Source: Allacma fusca
Lineage: Eukaryota; Arthropoda; Collembola; Symphypleona; Sminthuridae
DNA: 64,000 nt
Direction of reading: 5' to 3'
Assembly: GCA_947179485.1 (NCBI GenBank)
Contig: OX359248.1
Location: 30,513,378 to 30,577,377, forward strand
In this document: one piece after another, positions 36,269 to 51,160 of the stretch
How the letters are laid out: each line of letters opens with the position of its first letter
Numbering within the stretch: position 1 is the stretch's first letter
Position numbers and translations under genes: made by a program
The notes under the pieces: model-generated
Databases searched by the model: none
What the model saw: only the letters and a program-made list of their open reading frames with translations
What the model was told of the DNA's origin: nothing

Positions 36269-38442
36269 CTCAGTAGATTTATTATACTTATTCCATGATG
36301 TGCATGGGAAGGAGCTCTTTATTATAGGACCGTCAACCATGGACTTCCATTTGGTCTCATTAATATTTCAAAATGTCCAAAGTTTACCCAGTGCCAACAA
36401 GGACAAACCAACACACAAACAGTCGGGTCCATATGGAACATGGTATCTGTTCCTAGTCAATACTTTCTCTCAAGTACTTATTTATTTATCTATGTATATC
36501 TAAATATATAGAAACACATTATATGGAGTAGTGCCCTGACTGACACCATACATCCCACAAACCTTCCACGGAATAGGGAAACTTCCTACGACCGACCTCC
36601 ATGGGAAGGGAAGGGGGGATTTTAGAATGAGAAAACACGCGACTTTAATTAGTTGCTCCGTTATATTATTACTTTTTGAACTGGGCACACAGCAAACCTC
36701 ATTACACAACGTGGGGGCAAGGAGAGGTGAGGACAGAGGTATATATAGATATGCCATACTCCAGCCAGCACTCCCAGCAGCATACGAGGGACTCTGTAGG
36801 CCTCTATTTATTATTTATGAGCAAGGACTATTACTTTAATAATGCACTCTCTGCAAATAGACGTTGCTGCATTGGAATAGCCCAGAGTGAACTGTATTTC
36901 CTGTATTTGATGAAAAGCTCGTAACCCCAAAGTAGTTAATTGACTAATCAGCATAATGTTCTGCATGACACAATCCTTTTCCCCGCTTGCTTTCTCCTCC
37001 ACTTGCTCAACCACATACCACTGTCTTCTCTCCCAGTTAGAATAATAACCCCTACCGACTATTAATTTAATTTAGGGTACACAACTAATGCATGAGCCCT
37101 CATTATTTTAGAATGTAACAAATCTTACGATTTTAAAGTCCCATTCAATGGGTGTTTTATTGTAGCTGGGAAAACCTTGGTAACTGTGAAGTGGGAGAGT
37201 AAAAGTAAGTGGAGAGAGTCAACAGTGAGCAGAGCTCAGACTGGAGAGTGTGATTTGAGCTGAAGTGATTTGAAAGGAGAAAGTAGGAGGAAAAAGTTAG
37301 ACTACATTGGGGAAATCAGGGCTGCAACAGTAGGAAGGGAAAGGAGCGGAGACAAAAATAAATTTTTTGGCCGGGGTTGAAGAAAGTTGAGTGAAAGTCA
37401 ATCGAGAATTAGGATATTTTTTCCGAGGAGAAATGTGTCACGGAACCATTTGTACAAGAGGATAAATGGTAATGGAGAGATGATGGTGCAAGCCAAATAT
37501 TAATACGCTGACAGTGCCAACTTAAATGTTATACGACTTGAGTGTACACACGCGCCTAAGATTAGACGAAGCTGACGACTTTCAATGTAATATTTCTTGA
37601 TGACAAGTCGCTATTTATTTTTCCCAAGGATTTTCTCCAATGTGCTTTCCTTCCATATAGATATGTATATCTGTATGTCCTAGTCCGTATCTGTCCATAA
37701 GGAATTTTTTGGCTTGGTGACCTCGCTCTTCCATTACTCTCTCATTCTGAATCTGTAACTTTATCCGCGCCAAAGGAATATACATTATATAAGGACAGAG
37801 TGGGAAAATTTTATTATTATTTTTTTTACAAGGAAAACAAATCACTGAATTGGACAAAATATGTTGACCAGAGAGAGAAAAGGGAAGTGTGCTTGGGAGT
37901 GCAAATTTCCACAACAGCCCTTTCCAAAAGTCTTTGAAAGGAAAGTATGTGACAAGCGTGTAGAGAAAAGTTAATGGGAGCGCCGGAGCATTATTATATG
38001 TGAGATGTGGAAAATGCCTTTTTTTTTGTTTAACTTTTTTTCTCTTTTGTTTCACCCAGTAATGTACATACAGATAGGATCCTGTTCACAGGAATTTAAA
38101 AATAAAGTAGTCAAAATTCTCGGGGAAAGTTTACAAACTTTCTCCGCTGCTTTCTCCTTGCCAGGTCGTCCTTCCCTGATTTTCTCCAGCCTCTGTGTCG
38201 GCAATGTGTGGAGTGTGTTTTATATCTATATGTATATGCGTGAGAGTGGGAAAACTCTTCTTTTGTTTTATTGGCTCTCCTGACCAGAGACAGGGAATAA
38301 ATGTAAATAGAATTTGGAGCATGTTATGAATTCTTATGGACCCTTGTGTACAGTAGATATACAGAGGATTTCTCCCAAGAACAAAAGATTAGACTTGTAA
38401 GGGGTGAAATATGGGCAGAATACTTAGACGAGATTTTTACGA

Positions 38443-38463
38443 GGAGAGAGAGAGAGAGAGAGA
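38443..38463. repeat. (GA)n microsatellite
   Basis: GA run of about ten units. Confidence 0.88.
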
Positions 38464-40174
38464 TAGAAAGAGTGAGAGTGGAAAGTACAGCCTTTTCGAG
38501 AATTGTTCCGGCTTTTGCTTTATGTCCTCTTTATATATGAGTTTATTTGAACAAGAAAATTCAATCAGCTTGATAGGTTTTTATTTGATGTACGCCTCCG
38601 CTATTTTGGAGGTCAAAGACATTATCTATGCTTTCACTCCCGGTCATATGTAGATATACTACAAAGAGGGATAGTCAAGAGCAGTACAAGTCTGGATTTC
38701 CAACTGCTGTTGTAACTCTGGCAGATGAAGGTTACCATGAATATTTTGGTAGCTCTCGCTCCTGGTACTATATGTATGTATCTCCTAGCATTTTAAAATT
38801 TTATCCTACCTCAAATGTCACACGTTCACCTGTCATCGGGCCAAAGTTGAGCAGCTACTAATAATGTCCTCTCTTACAAAATTTCTCAAGATTTCTTCCA
38901 ATTATTTTAAATTCTACAAGACAAATTTTAATAATTTATTTAAGATCAAATTTATTATTTATAAATTTCAAAGCAAAGCAAAAAATGATGCCCACTCAGC
39001 CCCCTCACTCAACTCAAGTATTTTCCTATGTAATTTTATCATACTCTCCAGATGCCTCAAACTACTTAGTACGCCCTGGTTTGATGTAAGTGTCCATAGC
39101 AGGGATTATTTGTCAAGTGTTTACAAAGTTCTAGAAAAATCTCATTAGATCCTGTATATCTACTTTAAATTTGAGTCCCCCTCGACAAAAAATTCAATCT
39201 TCTCATTAGGGGATATTTATTAATGTCCCTCTTTAAAGCACCCTCCCAGTGAAGATATAGGATTCTCATGATGATATTAACTCCTGTAAAAAATCAACTC
39301 TCCAGTACACTCGAAACCACTAAACTCCTCATCTTTCGTGATATTATCTCAATCTCCCCTTCTCCTCCTCCTCCTCCTGGAAATTCCAAGTGCAACACCA
39401 AGAGCCTCACAACTGTGGAAAATCAATACTGGCCATGAATTTATTAGAGTAAAAAAAAGGAACCCCACAGGAGTTTCCCCAAGTGTTGGGTAAATTGGTA
39501 CATCTTAGACTCCCCATTAGAACCAGTTAGCGTGTCCCCAGTGGAGGAGAGTGGAATGTGATGCCAGGCTATAATAAGGAAATGCAGGGGAATTTGAATG
39601 AAGCCCTATCTTAGAATAACAGGAACTCCTTAAGTGGTTGACGTCGAGTCTCTTTTGTGATTTCAGATAGTCGTTGAAGTAACAAGGAGGGAAGAGGCAG
39701 TACCCCAGAAAAAAAAACTACCGACACCCATGAAGGAGCTAGTCGCTCCAGGGCTTGACTAAAAGCAACTACACAGTTTCTTTTAAGGAACTCAAGCATA
39801 CGTTCAAGGGTGCAATTTCTATCTGGAAGAAGAAAAGAAGGAGACGGAAGGAGAATATTACGAAGGAAGGAAAAAAAACTGACTTTCTCCATATAAGGAC
39901 TTATATGTATGGAGCTCGGATAAGGCATCCCTTCTCCTCAACCCGTATGTAGATAGATACGTATACAGTCTCAAAAAACCTACAGTCAAAAAAATAGTTC
40001 CGGATTATAAACACTGTCCTCATATACACTCCCGCCACGGAGTAACAACTCCCTCTCAAAAAAAGAGTAACTCCTCTCCTTGTGAGTATCAAATGCGCCT
40101 GAAGGGCCAAGTGCAGTCGTTATAAGTAGAAAAGAGAGACACGGATTCTTTCCTGAACCACCACAACAGTTGAG

Positions 40175-40265
40175 ATGGATGGATGGATTTTTCGGTTTTT
40201 CCTGTCGACTCTCCTCTTCTCTGGGGCCTGGCTCCCGTCACACACATTTGGAATCGGCGACACGC
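40175..40265 (+). CDS. First coding exon of a discoidin-receptor-like gene: start and signal peptide
   Basis: The ATG at 40175 follows an in-frame TGA at 40154-40156 and has G at -3 and +4. Thirty codons run to a GTAAGC donor at 40266. They encode MDGWIFRFFLSTLLF then SGAWLPSHTFGIGDT: a start with Asp and Arg, a hydrophobic core and a polar end, as in a secretory signal peptide. The exon ends with one base of a split codon (C). The acceptor at 59,897 supplies the other two bases (AT), making His before LCTAPLGMENR. Phase agreement, strand and the expected order (signal peptide, then discoidin domain) support the link. The link itself is inferred, because 19.6 kb separate the two and other exons could intervene. 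Confidence 0.6.
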
Positions 40266-42168
40266 GTAAGCACTTTAAAACTTTTTCCCTCTCTCTCTCT
40301 TATCACCGTCTCTTTTAGTCCTGTGTGGAGTGTTTTTTGGGCCACTGTATGTATATCTATCCCTAGGTATGGGATCGAGAGCCGGAGATTCCCTTGTACA
40401 CAGAGGAGCGTAACCTCCTCTTCCCATACCCTTCTGACCCGATTGCTTCCAATTACATCCGAACATTTTTCCAGGATGTAAAAAGCCTTGTAAATTATTT
40501 AACGCCGTTCTCACTCACATTCGATAAATCCCCGTTATTTTCCAACTTTTCCCTTCTACTCTGGCAATTCCTTGGCTGATATGCTATTAGCATGGGGTTC
40601 TATGACCATGGGAAGGTAGCCCTGTTCCTGTAGCATTTGCCCCCGTCTTCTTCCCCGGCATTGCTTCCGTATGTCTTCCGCTTTACTTTACTACGAGTAT
40701 CTATAGAGAAATGTTTTCTTGGCAACAACAAGGGAGGAGGAGGAGGAGACGGCTGCTTCAGTATTGACTCCAACCCTACGCATGCTGCGCTGCTTACTCC
40801 CTGTTAATCTTATCAACAGGGAAAAATCATTAGGGCAAATAGAATTAACACCCATTTACCTTATTACTCCTGGAACCGTATCACTCCCGTTGGATCCGAA
40901 CATTAAAGGAAATTAAAGACTTGAGAGGTCTTGACTTGAGTTCCTTATTGCTGGCACGGAGCAACATATGAGCAATTACTCCTTTTTCCTTCCCGTTTGA
41001 TCCAATATTATGACTGTCTATATATTGTATTGTAGATAGATAATTACTCATACATGCGTATTTATGTGCATCTGTCACAGCCCTTGAGGCTATAAATTTG
41101 CTTGGATTTTATGGAGCTGTAGTGTGAAGTATGTAGCTCCTGCAGGATCCATGGATGCTCTGTCAAGAGAAAGTCCACACTGTAACTGAGCGTGAAGAGC
41201 TGACAAATTAAACTTCAATGGTAAACGTTCTATGGGTGTAAAATTGAAAAAAGATTTTAAGTTGGTATCATCGACTGTTAACTGTAATGTTGAAAGAGAA
41301 ATTCCTAGCAATTCAGTGCCTGAGTATCATTTTCCAAAATTCCAGCTGACAAATTAAATGGTGGGGACAACTGTTGTTTGGGACTATTTGTTTTCACATT
41401 AATTTTTTTTTATTTTCCATACGTTTTGGAGAAGATTAGTGGAGGAAAGATCACCCCTATTTTATTTTCTTAGCGTAATTTGTTTTTTGAGCAAAGGGAA
41501 TTATTTTAGCAACTGTGAAGTTCTCTAAGAAAAAGGAAGGCAGGGAGATTGTAAGTTTGGTTTCACTCGGTGCAATTGTAAAAAATGGGGTCGGGAAGGA
41601 AAGCCCTAATTCCTCTGTGCCTTTTATATTCTAGCATGACAAGAGTAATGAGATTTGGAGGAATCTCAGCAAATGCAAATGCACTTGATTCCTTGCATAG
41701 TAATGAGGGGGATATCTGGTGCATATGCTATTGTTTCGAGGAACGTCCCCCGCCTCCGCTCCTGTTACTGACTGAAGAGGAGTCCGTGGAATGGGAGAAA
41801 GAGCAAGGAATTTTAAAATGATTGTTTCTAATGGGAAATGACAGAGGGAAAAGTTTCCCAACATATGTGAATTCATTGACTTTATATTTTGGGAGAAAGT
41901 AGTGGGGGTAGCGTCAGGTTTCAATTCGCAAGTCAGGAGGCTTTTGGAGTCGTTTTGAGGATGAGAATTTCTCAGATAGTTTTGGTTACAGGAGTATGTC
42001 CTTCCCCTCTATGACTATATACATATGTAGAAATATATGTAATTTCTGTATATACAGTGTACAATCAGGTTCTACATATATGTATAGGGGTCGTAGAAAG
42101 TACATTGTCGAAATGACCGAGTGTGGAGAATGCTCACTCTTGTATGCAAGGTTCTTCCTCTCTTACTT

Positions 42169-42195
42169 TCTCTCTCCCTCTCCCTCTCTCTCTCT
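42169..42195. repeat. (CT)n microsatellite
   Basis: CT tract with two CCC interruptions. Confidence 0.85.
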
Positions 42196-42510
42196 TGGTT
42201 TTTTGGACATTTGGATTCTTCGGGAAGGATTTCGCCCAATTCCCAATGTGATTTGCATCGTAGCTCATCCAACATCGTTTTCCTCCGGTGTCTTGGGACT
42301 CTTCTCGTTTGCTCCTTCTCATGTCTCATGTGTGTGAAATTCCAATGCCTTTCCTCCTACTAACTTTCTCCAGCCTCTAAAACTTCTGGAGTGGTCAGCT
42401 GCTCCTGGAACAATGCTCCTAAAGATTGAGCATATGCTCAACTTGTTTTTTCCCAATCTATCCTTTCATATAGCACAAGCGAACAATCTGGCCGTCTGTA
42501 TCTTCCTCCA

Positions 42511-42529
42511 TCTCTCTCTCTCTCTCTCT
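42511..42529. repeat. (CT)n microsatellite
   Basis: CT run of about nine units. Confidence 0.88.
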
Positions 42530-43891
42530 GTTTCTCTCAGATAGAATAAAAAAGTATATGCTTCGGTAGATATACACATTTATATATAAATAAACCCTGG
42601 CGTCATATTTTCAAACGTGTATACATATAGATACACAAGAGTCCACTCATTTATATTCTTGGAGTGTGTGACCCTATAGTTATTAACCTATATATCTGTA
42701 CGTAATTCCGCGGAAATATATCTACAGATAAAAAAACTAGAAAAAAATATAAGAGAAAGCACAAATGTGCAGACCCATGTCAGGCACATGTATTAGCATT
42801 GACCACTCATTCCAACAAAAAAGAATTAGGGAAGGTTGGATGCTTTAAAAAAAGGAGAATATATTTGGGCTGTAGAATTCTATGGTGGAAAAACGTTGCT
42901 TTCACTTTCCCTTCCTCCTCTATTTCCTATACATTTTGTTACGTTTTACGCCTCCCTCCATGCATTTACTCCCCAACATTAGAATAGATTTTCCCGGAGA
43001 AAGTCAAGTGAGCCGTTGAGCTGGACAGAGGCGCATCGCACTTGTCATTTGATTCCTTAATGGTTTTCCAGCCACACATCCCATGGAAAAGTCCATACCC
43101 TTTTCCTGTCCAAGGATAAAAACCGGAAAAATACTGGGAAAAAAGGGAAAAAAGAGAAAAACTTGAGTATCTTTGTGTGCATAAAATCAAATTGTCCCTC
43201 CAATTTCCACAAGTTTTTCTTGTATACAAAAAAAGACTGTAACATACAATTTCAGGAAATTCCTTTCCAACAAAGTAACTACACTATACCCATCTCATTT
43301 TCCTTTATAGGAAGAAACATCGTAGAAAGTTTGAATTTCCCGGGGTTCAAGTCCGCCTTCCCCTAATTTACACAAGCGTACTTACGTATGTACCTGTGAC
43401 AGGGAGGGAAAAAGGTTTAAAAACTGGGGGTTTTAAAACATGGGATTTATTTTCTCTGTAAGAAAAACATTGTTCATCATGACAATCATTCCCTTGTGGT
43501 TTTCTGCTCTCATTGCCAATACGTCCTTTTCCCTCTAAAACCTCTCTCCTTAGTGTGAGGACGAACATCGAGGGGAAAAAAACTTGAGACGTGGCCAAGG
43601 ATATGTACTATACGAGTAAGAATGAGAGACTGTTGCTTTCCTTTTGTGATTTCCCGTCACAAAAAGGTACAAATTTTTCAATCGTAGCGAAAAGTAAGCA
43701 CCATGTCCGTCGTTATTCTTTTTCACGTAGTTTCTCCATCCCACCCTTTATAACTAAATACACAAGTACTGATTTTTCCCATGGTGAAAAGAGTTTTTCG
43801 GTTTTGGGAACTACACCATCCAAAAGTTACTATGTATGTATATAGGTTTGTGTATAAATTCAAACTATAGCAGAAACTCAGGTTTTTTTTA

Positions 43892-43909
43892 AGAGAGAGA
43901 GAGAGAGAT
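43892..43909. repeat. (GA)n microsatellite
   Basis: GA run of about nine units. A second purine tract (AGAAAGAAAAAGAAG type) follows at 43,982-44,020. Confidence 0.85.
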
Positions 43910-45731
43910 AGAAACGGATCACGGTTTGTGACTTGGCACAACTTGCCCGCTTCGTTGGTCACGCCTGCCGCCGTACCGCAAAGAGAGAGATAGAAAGAAA
44001 AAGAAGAAGAAAAAAAAAGATTCGCATATAAAAACCTTCCCGTATTTGGAGAAGTCACCTCATAATTCTCTCAATTACTCAACTTTCCCCAGGACTGAGT
44101 GAAGGTGGAACGTGATGTGTCTTGTGTGTATTTTCCGCTACTTTTCATACTGAATTTTTTCCGTAGAGTCCCCGAAACAGGGACTCTGAGGAAAGCCGGG
44201 GAAAGGGAAGGTGAAAGTAAAAAACAAATAACTAATGAAAGCCCCAGTCCTTGAGGCACTTTCCCTTCAAGCCCCCTTAAAACCATACATGGGCATTGGG
44301 AAGAGCCCCGAGAGGAAGTCTGGTTAAAAAGAATTTTGAACTTAATCTTAGAGTAGACACTTTTCCAAGAAATATCTAGAAGAACAGGAAAGGGCAATCA
44401 GGTTTGTCGGGGCAAGTGTTCCTCCACTATCGGAGGAAAGTTCTACATTGTAATTATACACCTCCTTTTGGGAGTTGGTGTTAGGTACCGGGGAACATGC
44501 TCCCTCCTACAGATGTACGTCTCCGAAGTCACTAATATGCGACAGGACAAGTATCTATACATATATAGATAAGCACACGGGCTATCCCCAATGGTGCTGA
44601 AGTAAGGCGGCAAAAGCCAGGGAAAATTAGTGGTGAAAGAAATTCCGATTTGCTTGTTGGAAACTTTTGTCAGTGACGAATTGAGAAGAAGAGCTGGAGC
44701 CGAAAGCTTTGGCCGGAGCTAGAGCAGCATCAGCTTTATGGAGAAGAATAGATTCGGCAGGGACATTTCTCAAATGCTACACGGCATTTGTGTTGGTGTA
44801 CATAGATACATTACATATGTATCTATGTATGCACATACATGTATATAAGTACGAGCATTTACATATATATAGCCTGTGCACAGTTCCAGGTCCAAATATA
44901 GGTTATAGGAGTTTGTTCCAATTACGTCCCATGCCTACGCTTACCTTTTGTATGGACATGTATGTACAGATATATGCATGTGTAGATTGCATGTGCACTG
45001 TATAAGTGTATACGCATATATGTATAGATACATGAAGTTCTAGGTCTAAGAGTTCTGGAGATATGACATGAAGCACTGTAACACATACATATGGATTGAG
45101 AGTCCTGTAGTGGAGGCTCTCAAGGAAAATGATGCGTAGAGAAGGAAAACATGGGATGACTCTTGCATGTGGGACCCACTCAACTAACCCTTTAGAGACG
45201 GCTGGATTCATTCTTTATCCTCTCAGCCCTCAGCAGCTGGTTGGAGTCGTTTTATTAGAAAAATTAACGAAACCATTCATTCCATTTTTCTCACTTCACC
45301 CGCCTCCCTCTCGCCCAATTGATAACACTTACGGACAATGCCCCAGGACTGGGAGCATTTTTGATGGGGCCATCAGATCCACAGAATCATTAAGAAGTGG
45401 GATATGTGCAGTAGAAAATAAATAATATGGAAGCTACGAAATTAGTATCAGTTTGTTTTTAAACTTTCCCTTCACTCCCAGTATTTACTCTGAGTGAGGG
45501 AGTTGTGCGGCCCGCATCCCACAAATTGGATCATTATCCTCTCATCTGTAAGAAATTCCCATCTCACAGGAGGGTACTTGACGGAGCAATTTTAGGATTG
45601 CTAAAAGTGGAGAGAGAAAAAAAACCTAGTTTGAACAATTAGGGATCTGGGGAAGGATGTGGGTTTGGCCTATTAGGAGGGACATCTTAATGGCAGAATT
45701 CGTTTCTTCATAATTGTTGAGACATGCCTCT

Positions 45732-45734
<3 letters not shown>

Positions 45735-45781
<47 letters not shown>
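45735..45781. repeat. (GA)23 microsatellite
   Basis: The longest uninterrupted GA run in the window. Confidence 0.93.
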
Positions 45782-45784
<3 letters not shown>

Positions 45785-48700
45785 GAAAGCCAGTAGGATT
45801 TGATATTTAACTATGATTCACGCTACGTGGACTCTCTATGTACTTGCTCTCCCAGTCCCCAGACAAATGTGTACTTTCCATATAGGGGCAGCTGCGGCTT
45901 TAATTCCCTTTGATTTAATTCCGACCAACTGCTCCTTCCGACTCTTACCGCACTCAACCACCGGCACGTAGACTGACGCTCTCTCGGGCTGGAGTCGCAT
46001 TGGGAAAATCAATGGAATAATTCTGAAATGTAGGTCCTTCCGTGTTTTGACACAAGAGTGTGGAAACAAAAATTCAGGGAAAGTTCCCTCCGTGACGTGA
46101 GCCCTCTGCTCACCTGTCAAATCGAGGTAAATGTAAATACTTAAATGTACCCCTCCACTAATTCCTGGTCAGGAGGGAAAAAGGCGCGAAGAGAGGAATT
46201 TTTCGGCGTAAATCAATCCCATGTAAGGGAACTCTGGCTCATTAATTAAACCTCATATCTCCACTAGGATCTACCACCTTATAAGCAGACGTCGGCGGGG
46301 CTGTTATTAAGTACACGCGTCTCCCGACCATAGGGCTGGGTGCTTTGACATTAAATACATGCAATTTTGTTAGGCTACACTTGGGTATCTACACACACAT
46401 TGTAACTCCACTCTCTCCAGAAATAGTATAGATTTCAGTAGGAGCCCCATGCTTTATTCATGCCAGCTCTCAAATGATATTACACTATTTAAAAATACGG
46501 GGGAAAGTCACTCGGGCATTAGCGCCCAGCCTTGTTTTACAGAATGGTCTCCCAGGTATATGTAGGTTCTCGGCAGCATGCATCCCCGCCATTACAGAAT
46601 GCTAGGTAGTAAATTAAAAAGGTGAAAGCAACTATGCTCGGAGGATTTACCTCAAAAATAACACTTGCGACGTGGGTTCTGGGGTATTCCGGACTATGTG
46701 TAAGTACAAAATGTGCTAGAACGGCAGGAAATAAGGGCTGTGTAGCTCCATTCAGCCCCCATAAACCTTACATGGGTAGAAACTCCATTGGAAATAAAAT
46801 ACAGGGAATTTCTTTATCCCTCATGTTTTTCTCGAGGGTCTGTCATATGTAGATATGTATGTACGACGAACGGCCTGAGACGGAGTCTCAGCACATAAGT
46901 AAAAAAATATGAAGTGGCGTGTTGGTCAGGTAACAAGCGTTATCTCATGCACGGTTCATATTATGTCATAAAGTATGAGATGATTGTCATGCAAAAAAAA
47001 ATGCTTGTAAAATTGAGTCCTTTTGTAAAAATTTACTAGCTAATGGGTGAGGACTGGAGTATGGGCGCCCTTATTTTTAGAACGACTCTCTAAATTTTAA
47101 TAAATTTATCAGCAGTTCTTATCCCAGGCGAATAAAAGAAGAAAAAGTCAATTAGCCACGTAGGACTTGGCTGGGGCTATTCAAATCTAAATATTTGCTA
47201 TCTATTTGCCAGCACCCAATTATCTCCTTGAGTCACGCCCATGCTCCGATGGTAATTGACAAAATTTTCAAAAGAGCTTTTAAAGGACACTTATTAGGTC
47301 TCCGTAATTATTTGAGTTTAAATGCCGTCTACTAGTGGCATTTCAGTACTGGTGTTTTGTTCCGTAAAAACAACTCCCGGCGATTATTGTGAGGGTCGAT
47401 GAGTGTTGTAGGCAGTGGAAAGTACCAATTTCCTCCCAAGCCCATTTATGTATCTATATACACTTGGAACTAAAAAAAATTGAGCGTACACAACCGTTTG
47501 TATTGGAATCAAAAACTAGCCGACGTAACGTATAAAAATATATAGAATGAATACTCTGTAGATATAAAAATTATAATCCTCTCCTTTCAATATATAGGAG
47601 TATTCAGAGAAGTGACATTTATAAATGTTTTATTACAAAATATTTATTACTGCAATTTCTTTACCTCCCGAAGGACAAGTTATATTTATGCACAGTCAAA
47701 TGCTTTGTGATACCTTTCAATTTACAATGGGACATCTCTTGAACAGTACGCCATACGCTTCTGAATTCCAGGTCTAGCCTGGGCTCCTTCCCGGTTCTTC
47801 TTCTAGGAAATAAACACAAATAATGCAAAGGAGTTACTGACTGTAGTAGTAGCTATTAGGAAATTCATATGCGTTCGGGATGCTCCATCAGAAATTCCAT
47901 CAATGACAAGGATCTGACAAGTTATAGGGCAGCGGTCGGAGTGAGGTCTACTCTGATAAGGAGGAAGGACCCGCTGTGCATTGCAATTACCCCCAGTTAG
48001 ACAGTCTTGATTGATCAGGTTGACTCTGGGAAACTTGTCATCGTCAGGGACGTGACGGGGTACTGACTGCTCCTATCCATAGAGACATCCCTCTACATAT
48101 AGAAACGATCCTCTAAATAAATAAATAAACAATCTGGAACTACCTTTAGTTTTACAGGTTTTAAGTGCAAGGATACTAGATACAGAAAGCTGTAATGAGA
48201 AACAAAGCCTGGGGGTTTCACCAAGGAGGAAATAACGCCTAAGTAGGTAGTTAATCAAGTATCTCTGAAATATTTTGTAGTTTATTATTTTTTATAGCTT
48301 CCCCTGTCAAATTCTATCTTTTTCTTATCAGCGATACGAGCAAGGGTTGAAATTTGGCTCCGGATCAAGATCCGACTCTTGTTTAAACCGATACAGGGGA
48401 AAATTTGTTCTGGGACTGATAACAATACTGGTTTCGTTTCAGATATGAGCTTGTTCCTACCCTTATATGTCATGTCTAAGGTTCTACATATAGCAATTAT
48501 TTAATGATATGCTCAAGCAGTCATCGTACATAACAATATTGCATGTTGGGTTCCTCACGTAAACCAATGCGTGTTCATTGTCATGTACCTACAAGGCATC
48601 AGCTGTGTCTAGGTACTTACAATGTGTAGTGCACATTTGTGTCTACATATGGAAACAAGTGATATATATTCAGTCAGTTGCATATACTGTGTATTTATGT

Positions 48701-50134
48701 GCTTGAAATAATAATTATTATATAGGCATGCATTCAGATCGGAACCCTGACAATGTCAACTTATGTTCTTGTAGCAGGAAGTCTGAATAAAAACATTCTA
48801 CATGTCTGTAAGTAAGTAGTGGAAGCGTGGAACTGTGCAATTCTCCAATAAATTTTTAAAGTACGTTCCCTAAGCAAAACAAGTGGAGATCCGGAGTAGT
48901 GGATAGACTTTGAGGAAGAAAAAAAATGGAAAACCGATCGTGAGAAGCCGAACCCTCTCCCTTCCGATCCGACTACATTTATTCCCTGGATTAATGTCTA
49001 CCTGACGTGCCAGCGGTCAATTAAGAAAAAGTCCATATGAAAAATTAGCTATGGTAAAATATGGCTCACAACAACAAGCACGCTGTTCCCTCCTGTCAGA
49101 CTCTCTATGTGTTACTTTTCGATAACTCCGATAGCTATTAACTTGACACTGTTCCCCTCTTCAGTAATGGCTTTGTTTAACAAACTCCTCTCTCTCTCTC
49201 ACTCTCTCACTCTGCACTACTACAACTGAGAACAATATAAAATATTTGGGCTGGTAAAGTTCTTAATCCTAACTTTCAATTTCCTTGTGTTTCTCCTCCC
49301 CTGAAATATAAATATATATGTGCATATTTATAGATACTCATACTAATGCACTTTTTCAATGCTCTCCCTTGAATGGGCCAGACCCGTGGGCAAATACCGT
49401 GTCAGGAATTATTTTGAATGCACTTTCTTAATTTCCGACGGGGCTCTACACAAGGAGTATTTACGGGGAGCAGCCCCGCACTGGGCTGTAGAATTGAGGA
49501 TAAAATTGGGAGGAAATTGTAGGGGAGTGCATGTACATATATTTGGGGTGTATAGGAGAGCAGGAGGGAGATGTCAAAAGTTCCATGATGAAATGCATGG
49601 GGTAAGGAAGAGAATGGGAGACTTGGGAGAAATGGATTCTAATTATGATGAAACGACCAAGAATACATAAATGTCAGAATCCTGCATGTCATAAAAGCTT
49701 ATGTATCGTGACTTTGACTCCAATGATTATTATTACTGCTGGAGCTGTCTTCCCGCGTACCCATAATCTTCTATATTTTCTGGGATACTTCCCAATAGGT
49801 ACGTCAACATATAAGGACCTGCTCCTAATAGGAGATTCGGATATACTGGGATAAATGTATTGTTCAAATATTTAGTGCGTACGAATGCACTTGACGGGGA
49901 AATTCCCGGGGTAGGTTGATACTTATGTGAAATTTCATTGTAGGTGTAGGAACATGCATATAATTACTGAAAAGGGCCCCACAACTGATGCCTTGAAGGA
50001 GACCACATTTTACTAATCATATGTATAGTAACAGACAGCTGAGTTGATCAGGACTGCTGTAGCCGTGGCTCTCCTTATGGTCTTCAGCAGTCAAGACTTT
50101 ATTATATAAATTCGTCTTGAGGGAGGGAGAGGCG

Positions 50135-50154
50135 GAGAGAGAGAGAGAGAGAGA
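50135..50154. repeat. (GA)n microsatellite
   Basis: GA run of about ten units. Confidence 0.88.
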
Positions 50155-51115
50155 AGTTCCTTGTAGTTTTGTTCAAGTTATCTCAAGCAGACCTCAGCAT
50201 AGGAGTTGGGAAAGGATCGGAAACTTATGCTTAATCGTACGTAACACCCAGGCAATGCTAACGATAAAACTAATGAACCGATTTCTCAGTGGTCTTTCAA
50301 GAGTTGCTTTCACTCATGGGGCACGTACATAAGGGGAGACACAACTGGAGGAACACATTAGCCGGAGAATTCCATCCGGCACAATGACCATCTTAAGAAA
50401 ATCGTATTGTTATTTGATAGCAAAAGGGAATATTACTGTGGGGTACATATAGAGCCACTTGGAGAATTATTATGATTATTATAGGAAATAGAATAGGAGG
50501 CCTGCCGTTGTTTATTGTTTTGTTCAAATACCATTCCTATTTAATTTATCCTTATTGAACAACAACAAGAGTTGGAAGTTGGGGTGTATGTATGTATGTA
50601 ATGTATGGGGTGGTCTTATGTATGGAGGGACGGGAATGACTATATATGGAGGGGATACTTAGCAAGTATTTTCCTATAAAGGCATGAGTAGCTCCCAATA
50701 AAATAACAAGTGTGGTCGTTTGTATCAGTCCACCATTTGTTATGCTCTATCGGGCCCAGGTATTGTGCTTTATCTCCCGCTCTCCTTGTATCCTTCAGTA
50801 TTTTATTATGAGTTAGTCCAAAAGTTTTCTCACTCCTCCCCCTCCATGTACACTTCCCATAGACATAACATACATATCTACAGGGTTATTTTCTTACACA
50901 ATTCCTCTTCGGGTAGCAGTTGGGCTCTACCTTGGGTTTGGACTCAAGCGTAGGAAATATTTGAAAGCCTCGGTCATAATTCTTCCCTTTATGCTTTTAC
51001 TTTCAAGACTAAGCTTTTTCGGACGCTGCTCCTCCTGCCGTTGTGAAAAGGTGCAAGCGGGTAATCCTTTCCCACCTTTCCCATCCTCCAACTTTCACAC
51101 TCTCGCTATACACTG

Positions 51116-51117
<2 letters not shown>

Positions 51118-51155
<38 letters not shown>

Positions 51156-51160
51156 TCTCT
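51118..51160. repeat. (CT)n microsatellite
   Basis: CT run of about 20 units with one CCC. Confidence 0.9.

Larger units (their letters stand above)
32374..40110. other. Intergenic DNA upstream of the ddr-like gene
   Basis: I see no exon that I can support. A donor-like TACGAG|GTAAGT at 35,138 follows an open stretch, but no matching acceptor or family similarity was seen. Microsatellites are listed separately. The interval may hold the promoter and any non-coding first exons of the ddr-like gene. Confidence 0.4.

Noticed and set aside
37615-38055. 146-codon minus-strand frame
   Set aside because: Lys-rich start comes from poly-T/poly-A stretches and no domain is seen.
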